Source of the DNA: Gammaproteobacteria bacterium
GTDB lineage: Bacteria > Pseudomonadota > Gammaproteobacteria > S144-34
DNA: 5,836 nucleotides
Assembly: GCA_015494165.1 (NCBI GenBank)
Contig: WGBS01000302.1
Span: forward strand, 1 to 5,836
Direction: 5' to 3'
The notes under the pieces are model-generated. The model was not told the origin of the DNA and ran no database searches. It worked only from the letters and a program-made list of their open reading frames with translations. The position numbers were made by a program, and so were the translations under genes. This document shows, piece by piece, positions 1-5,686 of the stretch (the stretch's first letter is position 1; each line of letters opens with the position of its first letter).

Positions 1-585
1 CGCGCCGGCGTGCTCGGTGCGCGTGCCGAGCCGCTCCAGGAGCCGGGCGAGCCAGGCCGGGTGGGCGGGCCAGGCCGGGGCCGTGATCAGGTTGCCGTCC
101 ACCTCGCAGGCGTCGATCGCGACCTCCACGTACTCGCCGCCCGCCTCCCGCACCTCGGGGCCGACGGCCGGGTAGGCCGTGCAGCGGCGGCCCTCGAGGA
201 CGCCCGCCGCGGACAGGATCTGCAACCCGTGGCAGATGGCGGCGATGGGCTTGTCCGCTTCCGCGAAATGGCGCACCACCTCGAGGACGCGCGGGTTGAG
301 GCGCAGGTACTCGGGCGCGCGCCCGCCGGGGATGACCAGGGCGTCGTAGTCCTCGGGGCGCACCGCGTCGAAGTCGGCGTTGAGCCGGAAGGCGTGGCCC
401 GGCTTCTCGCTGTAGGTCTGGTGCCCCTCGAAGTCGTGCACCGCGGTCGCCACCGAGTCGCCCGGCTTCTTGTCGGGGCAGACGGCATGGACGGTGTGGC
501 CGACCATCTGCAAGGCCTGGAAGGGCACCATGGCCTCGTAGTCCTCCACGAAATCACCAACTAACATCAGTATCTTGCGTGACAT
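1..585 (-). CDS. DJ-1/PfpI family protein (DJ-1D-like), 3' end cut by window edge
   Basis: A 195-codon frame reads from ATG at 585 to the window edge with no stop. It is a DJ-1/PfpI class I glutamine-amidotransferase-like fold. The nucleophile elbow AICHG puts the catalytic Cys at residue 118, followed by His119. The acidic partner is Glu17 in DFVEDYE, and an IPGG loop lies near residues 85-88. The stretch after the Cys ([12 protein letters not shown], then CTAYPAV) and the closing [13 protein letters not shown] resemble plant DJ-1D, a subgroup reported to have glyoxalase III/deglycase activity on methylglyoxal. The frame already covers the usual family length, so only a few residues should be missing. 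No signal peptide is seen, so it is probably cytoplasmic. It is the last visible gene of the minus-strand operon, 15 nt after the preceding stop, with a strong SD. Family assignment is firm; the exact activity (deglycase, glyoxalase, protease or chaperone) is inferred. Confidence 0.93.
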   Translation of the reverse strand, partial: MSRKILMLVGDFVEDYEAMVPFQALQMVGHTVHAVCPDKKPGDSVATAVHDFEGHQTYSEKPGHAFRLNADFDAVRPEDYDALVIPGGRAPEYLRLNPRVLEVVRHFAEADKPIAAICHGLQILSAAGVLEGRRCTAYPAVGPEVREAGGEYVEVAIDACEVDGNLITAPAWPAHPAWLARLLERLGTRTEHAGA

Positions 586-592
586 GCCTCAT

Positions 593-599
593 CCTCCTT
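593..599 (-). promoter_or_regulatory. Shine-Dalgarno site of the DJ-1-family gene
   Basis: On the minus strand the sequence AAGGAGG lies 7 nt upstream of the ATG at 585, a near-ideal anti-SD match. It sits in the 15-nt gap after the stop of the upstream gene. It fixes the start of the DJ-1-family gene and suggests strong independent initiation rather than pure translational coupling. Confidence 0.85.
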
Positions 600-600
600 G

Positions 601-1062
601 TCAGGTGGGGCGCCCACGGGCGGGGCCCTTGAGTATAGGCCGCGCGGCGCGAGGCCTCCCGTGCGCGCCCCGCGCGAGCCTCGGGGCGCGGCCCCGGCCG
701 CCCCGCCGGGCGTTCCAGACGTACATCCACGCCTCCACCGGACGGTCGCCGGGCAGGCGGCGCACCACCACGCGCTCCCGGCGGAACTCCCCGCGGGCCG
801 GCGCTTCGGGGTGGACGTCCTCGTAGCGGTCGAGCAAGCGCCATAGCCTGGGGTCGCGCGGGAGGGCGAGCAGCACGCCCTCGAGCCGCGGCGCGCCGGG
901 CCGCGGCACCGCCCCGGGATAGACGCCGAGACGGTAGAGGTCGGCCGGCAGCCACGCGCGCCCGACCGGACGTGCCGCGCGCGCCAGCGCGCGGCGCACC
1001 GCGCGCGGGGCGCGGCCGTCCGCGAGCGTGCCATAGGCGAAGAGGAGCGTGGTGCCCTTCAC
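601..1062 (-). CDS. Gamma-glutamylcyclotransferase-like (GGCT/AIG2 fold) protein
   Basis: A 153-residue protein read from GTG at 1062. The start is supported by a 4-nt GTGA overlap with the stop of the upstream hydrolase and by the N-terminal motif LLFAYGTL (residues 6-13), the glycine-loop signature of the GGCT/AIG2 fold. The motif LDRYEDV (residues 77-83) carries the expected catalytic Glu at position 81. It is followed by GEFRRERVVV, matching the usual Y/F-R-R-x-x-V strand, and VEAWMYVW (109-116) is the final core strand. Such enzymes release 5-oxoproline from gamma-glutamyl amines or peptides; some members act on glutathione breakdown products or on isopeptides. The substrate cannot be told from sequence. 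The last ~37 residues are Arg/Gly/Ala-rich and look unlike a conserved domain. This may be a disordered tail or the result of a late frameshift. Probably cytoplasmic. Confidence 0.87.
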   Translation of the reverse strand: MKGTTLLFAYGTLADGRAPRAVRRALARAARPVGRAWLPADLYRLGVYPGAVPRPGAPRLEGVLLALPRDPRLWRLLDRYEDVHPEAPARGEFRRERVVVRRLPGDRPVEAWMYVWNARRGGRGRAPRLARGAHGRPRAARPILKGPARGRPT

Positions 1063-1883
1063 GGGCCGAGCACCTCGTCCAGGAAGCCGGCGATGGCGCG
1101 CTCGTAGGCCGCCCCGCTCTCCTGGAAACCCCACTCGTGGCTGCCCCGGATCGCGACGAGGCGCTTGCGCGTCACCGGCGCCGCCTCGAGGATGGCGCGG
1201 GCGTGCTCGAAGGGCACGAGCCGGTCGTCCTCGCTGTGGACGACCAGCAGCGGCGAGCGCAGGCCGCGCAGGTGCTCGAGCAGGGGATAGCGCACGCGCA
1301 TGAGCCGGCGCACCGGCAGGAAGGGGTAGAGCCGCGCGGCGACGTCCGGCAGGCTGGTGAAGGTGGACTCGAGGATCACGCCGCCGGGGCGCGTGCGCGC
1401 GGCGAGCCAGGCCGCCACGGCGCCCCCGAGCGAGCGGCCGTGCACCACGATGCGCTCCGGCGCCACCCCGCGCGTCTCCGTCAGGTAGCGCCACATGGCC
1501 TCGGCGTCGCGATAGGTGCCTTCCTCGCTCGGGCGGCCGCTGCTGCGGCCGTAGCCGCGGTAGTCCACGAGCAGCACGTCCACGCGTTGGCGCTGGAGCA
1601 GGGCGGCCGTGGGCACGCGGTCGCCGATGTCGCCGGCGTTGCCGTGCAGGAAAAGCACGGTGCCGCGCGGTCGGGAATGGCGCACCAGCCAGCCGCGCAG
1701 GGTCTCGCCGTCGGCGGTGCCGATCGTCACGTCCTCATACGGCAGGCCTGCGTCCCGCGGGGTGTGCGCGACGGCACGCGTCGGCAGGAAGACGCGCCGC
1801 TCCTGGGTGGCGTAGAGCCAGGCGACGAGGCCCGCATAGGCGGCCCCGGCCGCCAGCGCCCCGGCCAGCAGCGTCGAGAGCAC
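1059..1883 (-). CDS. Membrane-anchored alpha/beta hydrolase (ABHD13/YqkD-like)
   Basis: A 274-residue serine hydrolase. Residues 3-24 form an Ala/Leu-rich hydrophobic segment, a likely signal anchor with the enzyme on the periplasmic side. The core has the oxyanion motif HGNAG (80-84), VDYRGYGRSSG (106-116), the nucleophile elbow GRSLGG with Ser151, and HSEDDRLVP, in which Asp220 is the likely acid. GSHEWG supplies His249, so the triad is complete. The family includes esterases, thioesterases and peptidase-like enzymes of uncertain substrate. I chose GTG at 1883, which lies 5 nt after the TGA of the upstream oxidoreductase. A CTG at 1892 overlapping that TGA (CTGA) is a less likely alternative. 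No clear SD is visible, so translation is probably coupled to the upstream gene. Its own TGA overlaps the next gene's GTG. Family call is firm; substrate unknown. Confidence 0.92.
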   Translation of the reverse strand: MLSTLLAGALAAGAAYAGLVAWLYATQERRVFLPTRAVAHTPRDAGLPYEDVTIGTADGETLRGWLVRHSRPRGTVLFLHGNAGDIGDRVPTAALLQRQRVDVLLVDYRGYGRSSGRPSEEGTYRDAEAMWRYLTETRGVAPERIVVHGRSLGGAVAAWLAARTRPGGVILESTFTSLPDVAARLYPFLPVRRLMRVRYPLLEHLRGLRSPLLVVHSEDDRLVPFEHARAILEAAPVTRKRLVAIRGSHEWGFQESGAAYERAIAGFLDEVLGP

Positions 1884-1888
1884 CGCGT

Positions 1889-2887
1889 TCAGGGCCGCAC
1901 CACCAGGACGAGCTTGCCGATCATGCCCCCCGCCTCGAGCCGGCGGTGCGCCTCGGCGGCCTTCTCCAGCGGATAGGTCCCGCTGACGTGCACGCGCAGG
2001 CGGCCCTCGTCGAACAGGCGCGCGCAGCGCTCGAGGATGTCGGCCTGGTGGCGGCGCGCGGCCGTGAGCCCGCGATACATGGGCGTGAGCATGAGCTCGA
2101 GGCTCACGCGCAGGTTGCGCAGGCGCGCCTCCTTCCAGTCCGTGTCCGGGGGCGGCTGCAGCAGCGTCACCAGGTCGCCGTAGTGGCGCGTGGCGGCGAA
2201 GCTGCGCGCGAAGGTCCCGCCGCCGACCGTGTCCAGCACGACGTCGGCCCCGTCCTCCGCCCAGGCGCGCGCCGCCTCGACGAAGTCCTCCTCCCGGTAG
2301 CGGATGATGCGCTCGGCACCGAGCCCCGCCACGAAGCGCGCCTTCTCCTCGTCGCTCACGGTGGTCGCCACCGCGCAGCCCGCCTCGCGCGCGAGCTGGA
2401 TGGCCACGTGGCCGACGCCGCCCGCACCCGCGTGCACCAGCACGCGCTGGCCGGCGGCGATGCGCGCGCGGTCGTGCAGCGACTCCCAGGCGGTGATCAG
2501 CACCAGCGGGGCCGCCGCGGCATGCACGAAGTCGAGGCGCTCGGGCTTCGGCGCGGCGAAGCGCTCGTCCACCACCGCGAGCTCGGCGTAGTTGCCGGGC
2601 TCGCCGCCGATGCCGCCGTTGCACCACCACACGGCGTCGCCGGGGCGGAAGCGGCGCACCTCGGGCCCCACCGCCTCCACCACCCCGGCCCCGTCGCAGC
2701 CGAGGATGGCCGGGAGGCGGTCCGGATAGTAGGTGCCGCGAGCGCGCAGCTTGGTGTCGACGGGATTGACCCCCGCGGCGTGCACGCGCACCAGCATCTC
2801 GGTGGGTGCGCGCGGCTCGGGGTCCGGAAGCTCGATTGTCTCGAGCACCTCCGGCCCTCCCGGTCGGGTCATCACCACGGCCTTCAT
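1889..2887 (-). CDS. Zinc-independent MDR oxidoreductase, quinone/enone reductase type
   Basis: A 332-residue medium-chain dehydrogenase/reductase of the quinone-oxidoreductase (zeta-crystallin) branch, full length for the family. The N-terminal GroES-like domain has AAGVNPVDTKLR (37-48) and LGCDGAGVVEAVG (62-74). The Rossmann domain has VLVHAGAGGVGHVAIQLA (149-166), whose AGAGGVG loop binds the dinucleotide, usually NADPH. The structural-zinc Cys cluster and catalytic zinc ligands of alcohol dehydrogenases are absent. The expected reaction is two-electron reduction of quinones or alpha,beta-unsaturated carbonyls. It is the first gene of the minus-strand operon, with ATG at 2887 and an SD 5 nt upstream. 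Its stop lies 5 nt before the hydrolase start. No signal peptide is seen, so it is probably cytoplasmic. Its position with GGCT-like and DJ-1-like genes suggests a carbonyl/electrophile detoxification role, by inference. Confidence 0.95.
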   Translation of the reverse strand: MKAVVMTRPGGPEVLETIELPDPEPRAPTEMLVRVHAAGVNPVDTKLRARGTYYPDRLPAILGCDGAGVVEAVGPEVRRFRPGDAVWWCNGGIGGEPGNYAELAVVDERFAAPKPERLDFVHAAAAPLVLITAWESLHDRARIAAGQRVLVHAGAGGVGHVAIQLAREAGCAVATTVSDEEKARFVAGLGAERIIRYREEDFVEAARAWAEDGADVVLDTVGGGTFARSFAATRHYGDLVTLLQPPPDTDWKEARLRNLRVSLELMLTPMYRGLTAARRHQADILERCARLFDEGRLRVHVSGTYPLEKAAEAHRRLEAGGMIGKLVLVVRP

Positions 2888-2964
2888 GGGCGACCTCCCT
2901 GGTCCCTTTGGGGGGCCTCGATGATAGCGCGCCGCGGCCCGGTGTCGGCTACCATGGGGCGGAG
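2888..2964. promoter_or_regulatory. Divergent intergenic promoter region between the two operons
   Basis: These 77 bp separate the 5' ends of two operons transcribed away from each other, so both promoters or their downstream parts should lie here or just inside the flanking genes. On the minus strand TATCAT (2926 down to 2921) is one base off the sigma70 -10 consensus and would give a leader of about 30 nt for the oxidoreductase. No good -35 is seen 16-18 nt upstream, so this assignment is weak. On the plus strand no convincing promoter is visible. The sequence GGGGCGGAG directly abuts the CYTH ATG at 2965, too close for a normal SD. Confidence 0.4.
2893..2900 (-). promoter_or_regulatory. 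Shine-Dalgarno site of the oxidoreductase gene
   Basis: AGGGAGGT on the minus strand ends 5 nt before the ATG at 2887. It supports that start and marks this gene as the head of the leftward operon. Confidence 0.8.
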
Positions 2965-3447
2965 ATGGGGCGCGAGGTCGAGCGCAAGTTCCTGGTGACG
3001 GGCGAGGGCTGGCGCACGCACGCCGGCCCCGGCGTGCGCATGCGCCAGGGATATCTCGCGAGCGATCCCGCCTGCTCGGTGCGCGTGCGCATCGAAGGCG
3101 ACCGCGCGCGCCTCAACATCAAGAGCGCGACCCTCGGCGTCGAGCGGCTCGAGTACGAGTACGAGATCCCGGTGCGCGACGCCGAGGAGATGCTGGCGCA
3201 CCTGTGCACCACGCCCCCGGTGGAGAAGGTGCGCTACCACGTCCCCTGGGGCGGGCACGAGTGGGAGGTGGACGTCTTCGAGGGCGCCAACGCCGGGCTG
3301 GTGCTGGCCGAGATCGAGCTTGCGCGCCCGGACGAGCCCTTCGAGCGCCCGCCCTGGGTCGGCGAGGAGGTCTCGCACGATCCGCGCTACTACAACGTCA
3401 CGCTGGCGCGCCATCCCTACCGTGAGTGGGGCCGGGCGCAGGGCTAG
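2965..3447 (+). CDS. CYTH-domain protein, probable short-chain inorganic triphosphatase
   Basis: A 160-residue single-domain CYTH (adenylate cyclase/thiamine triphosphatase) protein, the usual size for bacterial short triphosphatase-type members such as the Nitrosomonas europaea enzyme. The N-terminal ExExK signature is present as E4-V-E6-R-K8. Charged tunnel-lining strands follow in order: RQGY (27-30), VRVR (39-42), NIKS (51-54), EYEYEIP (63-69), EKVRYHV (87-93), EWEVDVFEG (99-107) and LAEIEL (114-119). They supply the alternating basic residues that bind phosphate and acidic residues that bind metal. RYYNVTLARHPY (141-152) is the typical C-terminal motif. The expected reaction is metal-dependent hydrolysis of tripolyphosphate; other triphosphates are possible. 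It is cytoplasmic. ATG at 2965 is fixed by the signature beginning at residue 4. The 3' end overlaps the next gene by 26 nt, so this is the head of a three-gene operon. Confidence 0.93.
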   Translation: MGREVERKFLVTGEGWRTHAGPGVRMRQGYLASDPACSVRVRIEGDRARLNIKSATLGVERLEYEYEIPVRDAEEMLAHLCTTPPVEKVRYHVPWGGHEWEVDVFEGANAGLVLAEIELARPDEPFERPPWVGEEVSHDPRYYNVTLARHPYREWGRAQG

Positions 3448-4963
3448 GGCGGCGGCGCTCGCGGCGGCGCTCGCGGCGCTCGCCGCCTGCCAGGCGCCGC
3501 CGCGCGAGGCCATCCGCCTGGCGGTGGCGGGCGGCGTCGCCACCCTCGACCCGCGCTTCGCCACCGACGCGGTCTCGAGCCGCGTGTGCCGGCTCCTCTA
3601 CGCGCGCCTGGTGGAGGCGGGCGAGGACGGCCGCCCGCGTCCCGCGCTGGCCGAGTGGGAGCGGACGGATCCGCTCACCTGGCGCTTCCGCCTGCGCGAG
3701 GGGCCCGGGCGGCGCTTCCACGACGGCACGCCCCTCACCGCGCGTGACGTCGCCGCCACGTACCGCTCCGTGCTCGACCCCGCCACCGCCTCACCGCACC
3801 GCGGCGGCCTCGCCTTCGTCGCCGCGGTCGAGGCGCTGGATGCGCGCACCGTGGAGTTCCGCCTGCGCCGCCCCGAGCCCCTGCTGCCGGCCTATCTCGG
3901 CCTCGGCATCCTGCCGGCGGCGGCCGCGGCCGACCGCCGCCCGGTGCGGCGGCCGGTGGGCAGCGGCCCCTTCCGCTTCGTGCGCCGCGTGGGCGAGGAG
4001 GGCGTGCGGCTCGAGCGCGTGCGCGACGGCCAGCCCTTCGAGATCCTGCGCGTGCGCGACCCCACCGTGCGCGCGCTCAAGCTGGTGCGCGGCGAGGTGG
4101 ACCTGCTGCAGAACGACCTGCCGCCGGAGCTCGTGCGCTGGCTCGGGGCGCGCCCGGGCCTGCGTGTGCTGCGCGCGCCCGGGACCACCTACGCCTATAT
4201 CGGCTTCAACCTCGCCGACCCGCTCGCGGGCGACCTGCGCCTGCGCCAGGCGGTGGCGGCGGCCATCGACCGCGAGGCCATCGCGCGGCACCTCTTCGGC
4301 GGCGCGGCGCGCCCGGCCGCGGGGCTCTTCCCGCCCGGGCACTGGCTCGGCCTGCCGCGCGGCACCGGGCCGCGCCACGATGCGGCGCGCGCGCGGCGGC
4401 TCGCGGCGGCGCTCGCGCGCGAGCGCGGTGCCCCGCCGCGCCTCGAGTACAAGACCTCGAGCGACCCCTTCCGCGTGCGCGTCGCCACCGTGATCGCCGA
4501 CCAGCTCCGGCGCGCCGGGATCGCGGTCGAGGTGCGCAGCCTCGACTGGGGCACCTTCTACGCCGACGTCAAGGCCGGGCGCTTCCAGATGTACACGCTC
4601 GCCTGGGTGGGCCTGTCGACGCCCGACATCTTCCGCTATGCCTTTCACAGCCGCTCGATGCCGCCGCGCGGCGCCAACCGCGGCCGCTACCGCGACCCGG
4701 TCGCCGACCGGCTGATCGAGGCCGCCGAGGCCGCGACGGATCTCTCCGTCCGCGCGCGGCTCTACCGCCGGCTGCAGCGCCGCCTGCTCGAGACCCTGCC
4801 CTACGTGCCGCTGTGGCACGAGGACCACGTCGCCGTCGTGCGCGCCGGGATCGAAGGCTACCGCCTGCGGCCCGACGGTGCCTACGACGGGCTCGCCGCG
4901 GTGCGGCGCGTCGGCACGGCGGCTGCGCGCCGCACCCTGCTCGCGGGGCTCGCGCCGTGGTGA
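3422..4963 (+). CDS. Family 5 extracellular solute-binding lipoprotein (peptide ABC transporter type)
   Basis: A 513-residue lipoprotein of the SBP_bac_5 family (DppA/OppA-like). GTG at 3422 is the only start that keeps the signal peptide: an Arg-containing n-region (RRAR, 6-9), an Ala/Leu h-region and the lipobox LAAC at 20-23, so Cys23 should be lipidated. Gln follows the Cys. Family landmarks include GGVATLDPRFATD (37-49), DGTPLTARDVAATYRSVLDP (101-120), PVGSGPFRF (178-186), AYIGFNL (258-264), LRLRQAVAAAIDREAI (272-287) and the late block YTLAWVGLSTPDIFRYAF (391-408). It would bind oligopeptides or similar ligands outside the cytoplasmic membrane. No permease or ATPase gene lies next to it in the window, so it either feeds a transporter encoded elsewhere or acts as a sensor. 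It overlaps the CYTH gene by 26 nt and the following transpeptidase gene by 4 nt. No SD is evident, so translation is probably coupled. Ligand unknown. Confidence 0.93.
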   Translation: MSGAGRRARAAALAAALAALAACQAPPREAIRLAVAGGVATLDPRFATDAVSSRVCRLLYARLVEAGEDGRPRPALAEWERTDPLTWRFRLREGPGRRFHDGTPLTARDVAATYRSVLDPATASPHRGGLAFVAAVEALDARTVEFRLRRPEPLLPAYLGLGILPAAAAADRRPVRRPVGSGPFRFVRRVGEEGVRLERVRDGQPFEILRVRDPTVRALKLVRGEVDLLQNDLPPELVRWLGARPGLRVLRAPGTTYAYIGFNLADPLAGDLRLRQAVAAAIDREAIARHLFGGAARPAAGLFPPGHWLGLPRGTGPRHDAARARRLAAALARERGAPPRLEYKTSSDPFRVRVATVIADQLRRAGIAVEVRSLDWGTFYADVKAGRFQMYTLAWVGLSTPDIFRYAFHSRSMPPRGANRGRYRDPVADRLIEAAEAATDLSVRARLYRRLQRRLLETLPYVPLWHEDHVAVVRAGIEGYRLRPDGAYDGLAAVRRVGTAAARRTLLAGLAPW

Positions 4964-5448
4964 GCGGCTCGCGCTGGATCCACGTCAGCCTCGCGCGGCA
5001 GCGGCTCACGCTGCTTGAGGGCGGGCGCGTGCTCGCCGCGTGGCCCGTGTCGACCGCGGCTGCGGGCGCCGGCGAGCGCCGCGGCAGCCTGGGCACGCCG
5101 CGCGGCTGGCACGTGGTGCGCGCGCGCATCGGCGCCGGCGCCCCGCTCGGGGCGGTGTTCGTCGCCCGCCGCCCGACCGGCGAGATCTGGAGCCCCGAGC
5201 TCGCCGCGCGCTTCCCGGGACGCGACTGGGTGCTGACGCGCATCCTGTGGCTCTCGGGTCTCGAGCGCGGCCGCAACCGCCTCGGCGACGTGGATACCAT
5301 GCGCCGGTTCATCTACATTCACGGCTGTCCCGACAGCGAGCCGGTGGGCGTGCCGCGCTCGCACGGATGCATCCGCATGCGCAACGCCGACGTCGTCGCG
5401 CTCTTCGAGCGGGTGGCCGCCGGGACGCGGGTGCTCATCGAGCCCTGA
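4960..5448 (+). CDS. YkuD-family L,D-transpeptidase lacking a signal peptide
   Basis: A 162-residue protein that is almost entirely a YkuD catalytic domain. The signature is IYIHGCPDSEP (118-128) followed by SHGCIRMRN (134-142), with catalytic Cys137, His121 and the conserved Ser134, Gly136 and Arg139. The N-terminal strand IHVSLARQRLTLLEGG (7-22), then TPRGWHVVRARIGAG (46-60), is typical. Family enzymes form 3-3 peptidoglycan cross-links, attach proteins to murein, or in some members cleave such links. GTG at 4960 overlaps the stop of the solute-binding protein gene as GTGA; GTG at 4957 is also in frame. Neither start gives a signal peptide or membrane segment, and the frame upstream is only Arg-rich antisense-like sequence. 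To my recollection, short signal-less YkuD proteins with an HGTPDSEP-type block recur in gammaproteobacteria, so this may be normal for the subfamily. Here the Thr of that block is Cys123, a second cysteine near the active site. Confidence 0.92.
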   Translation: MSGSRWIHVSLARQRLTLLEGGRVLAAWPVSTAAAGAGERRGSLGTPRGWHVVRARIGAGAPLGAVFVARRPTGEIWSPELAARFPGRDWVLTRILWLSGLERGRNRLGDVDTMRRFIYIHGCPDSEPVGVPRSHGCIRMRNADVVALFERVAAGTRVLIEP

Positions 5449-5473
5449 GGTCACGACGAGGGAGGATGGAGAC

Positions 5474-5620
5474 ATGGCTGCAGGACGGTACCCGATGGAA
5501 GCCCTGAAAATTGATTTTTTCAGGGCTTCCCCGCGGCCAGGGATGGCCGCGGAAGGCCCCATGCACATGGAAGTGCATGACGATGCACGGAGAAATCAAA
5601 ATGGCCGCGAAGCACCTTAG
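5474..5620 (+). CDS. Possible small ORF (48 aa) with a strong SD, overlapping hairpin repeats
   Basis: ATG at 5474 is preceded by GGGAGG (5460-5465), 8 nt upstream, the best SD on this strand. The frame runs 48 codons to TAG at 5618-5620. The product begins MAAGRYPMEALKIDFFRASP and ends in charged residues (DDARRNQNGREAP). It has no signal peptide, no membrane segment and no family I recognise. Most of the frame coincides with three hairpins and the first half of a direct repeat, which argues that openness may be a by-product of repeat sequence. The patatin frame is the same frame and lies beyond this single TAG. It could be a leader peptide, a degraded upstream exon of the patatin gene, or non-coding. 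Confidence 0.3.
   Translation: MAAGRYPMEALKIDFFRASPRPGMAAEGPMHMEVHDDARRNQNGREAP
5497..5530. repeat. Perfect 14-bp inverted repeat (hairpin 1)
   Basis: The arms GGAAGCCCTGAAAA (5497-5510) and TTTTCAGGGCTTCC (5517-5530) are exactly complementary around a 6-nt loop, TTGATT. The A/T tract lies next to the loop, not after the stem, so it does not fit a textbook intrinsic terminator. It lies about 50 bp after the transpeptidase stop and could still shape the 3' end of that operon's mRNA. It may be one unit of a dispersed palindromic repeat. Confidence 0.85.
5531..5552. repeat. Perfect 9-bp inverted repeat (hairpin 2)
   Basis: CCGCGGCCA (5531-5539) and TGGCCGCGG (5544-5552) are exactly complementary with a GGGA loop. 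It begins at the base after hairpin 1, so the two would stack as adjacent stems. Together they form a compact 56-nt structured block. Confidence 0.85.
5560..5588. repeat. Three alternating ATGCAC/GTGCAT blocks (switchable hairpin 3)
   Basis: CATGCAC (5560-5566) can pair with GTGCATG (5573-5579) around ATGGAA. GTGCAT (5573-5578) can instead pair with ATGCAC (5583-5588) around GACG. The middle block can only be used once, so the two stems exclude each other. The stems are short (7 and 6 bp) and may be by-products of the repeat. GTGCATG recurs at 5659-5665. Confidence 0.6.
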
Positions 5621-5645
5621 CGGATCAAGCCGCGTAGCGGATTGA
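5601..5645 (+). CDS. Possible 14-aa upstream ORF mimicking the patatin N-terminus
   Basis: ATG at 5601 has GGAG 8 nt upstream (5589-5592), and the frame stops at TGA 5643-5645. The peptide MAAKHLSGSSRVAD parallels the predicted patatin start MTAKHLNPDQSAQRID because both lie at the same point of the direct repeat. It may be a relic of a duplicated gene start or a translated leader. There is no independent evidence of expression. Confidence 0.25.
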   Translation: MAAKHLSGSSRVAD

Positions 5646-5649
5646 TCAG
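5621..5649. repeat. Imperfect palindrome closing repeat copy A (11 of 13 pairs)
   Basis: The arms CGGATCAAGCCGC (5621-5633) and GCGGATTGATCAG (5637-5649) flank a 3-nt GTA loop. Two bases in the left arm break pairing. The right arm is identical to that of the palindrome in copy B. Confidence 0.75.
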
Positions 5650-5672
5650 AGTTTCCAGGTGCATGGCGACAC

Positions 5673-5676
5673 GGAG
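5673..5676 (+). promoter_or_regulatory. Shine-Dalgarno site favouring the patatin start at 5687
   Basis: GGAG lies 10 nt upstream of ATG 5687, an acceptable spacing. The alternative in-frame ATG at 5663 has no SD, only TTTCCAGGTGC before it. This is why 5687 is preferred. Confidence 0.55.
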
Positions 5677-5686
5677 AAAAATCAAG

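Larger units (their letters stand above)
5573..5650 (+). repeat. Direct repeat copy A (~78 bp)
   Basis: Copy A runs from GTGCATG through CACGGAGAAATCAAAATG, CCGCGAAGCACCT and a closing palindrome ending GCGGATTGATCAG. It aligns to copy B (5659-5738) with a few short indels and substitutions. The longest identical blocks are CCGCGAAGCACCT and GCGGATTGATCAG (13 nt each). Only 8 nt separate the copies. The copy contains an SD-like GGAG, an ATG and a short frame that mimics the patatin start. Confidence 0.8.

Noticed and set aside
1059..2630. Long minus-strand frame that would extend the hydrolase N-terminus to 523 aa
   Set aside because: The extra part is an out-of-frame reading of the oxidoreductase gene and is Arg/Gly-rich. 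The real hydrolase begins at the hydrophobic anchor just after the oxidoreductase stop.
1946..2998. 350-codon plus-strand frame across the oxidoreductase gene
   Set aside because: It is a high-GC antisense shadow with no conserved motifs, and the opposite strand encodes a full-length MDR protein. Its last 15 codons from ATG 2954 overlap the CYTH start out of frame and look incidental.
3791..4828. 345-codon minus-strand frame across the solute-binding protein gene
   Set aside because: It is an antisense shadow rich in Ala, Arg and His, while the plus strand encodes a complete SBP_bac_5 lipoprotein.
5497..5530. Hairpin 1 as an intrinsic terminator of the CYTH operon
   Set aside because: The T run lies in the stem next to the loop and the stem is followed by CCGCGG, not by a U tract. 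A Rho-dependent or structural role cannot be excluded.
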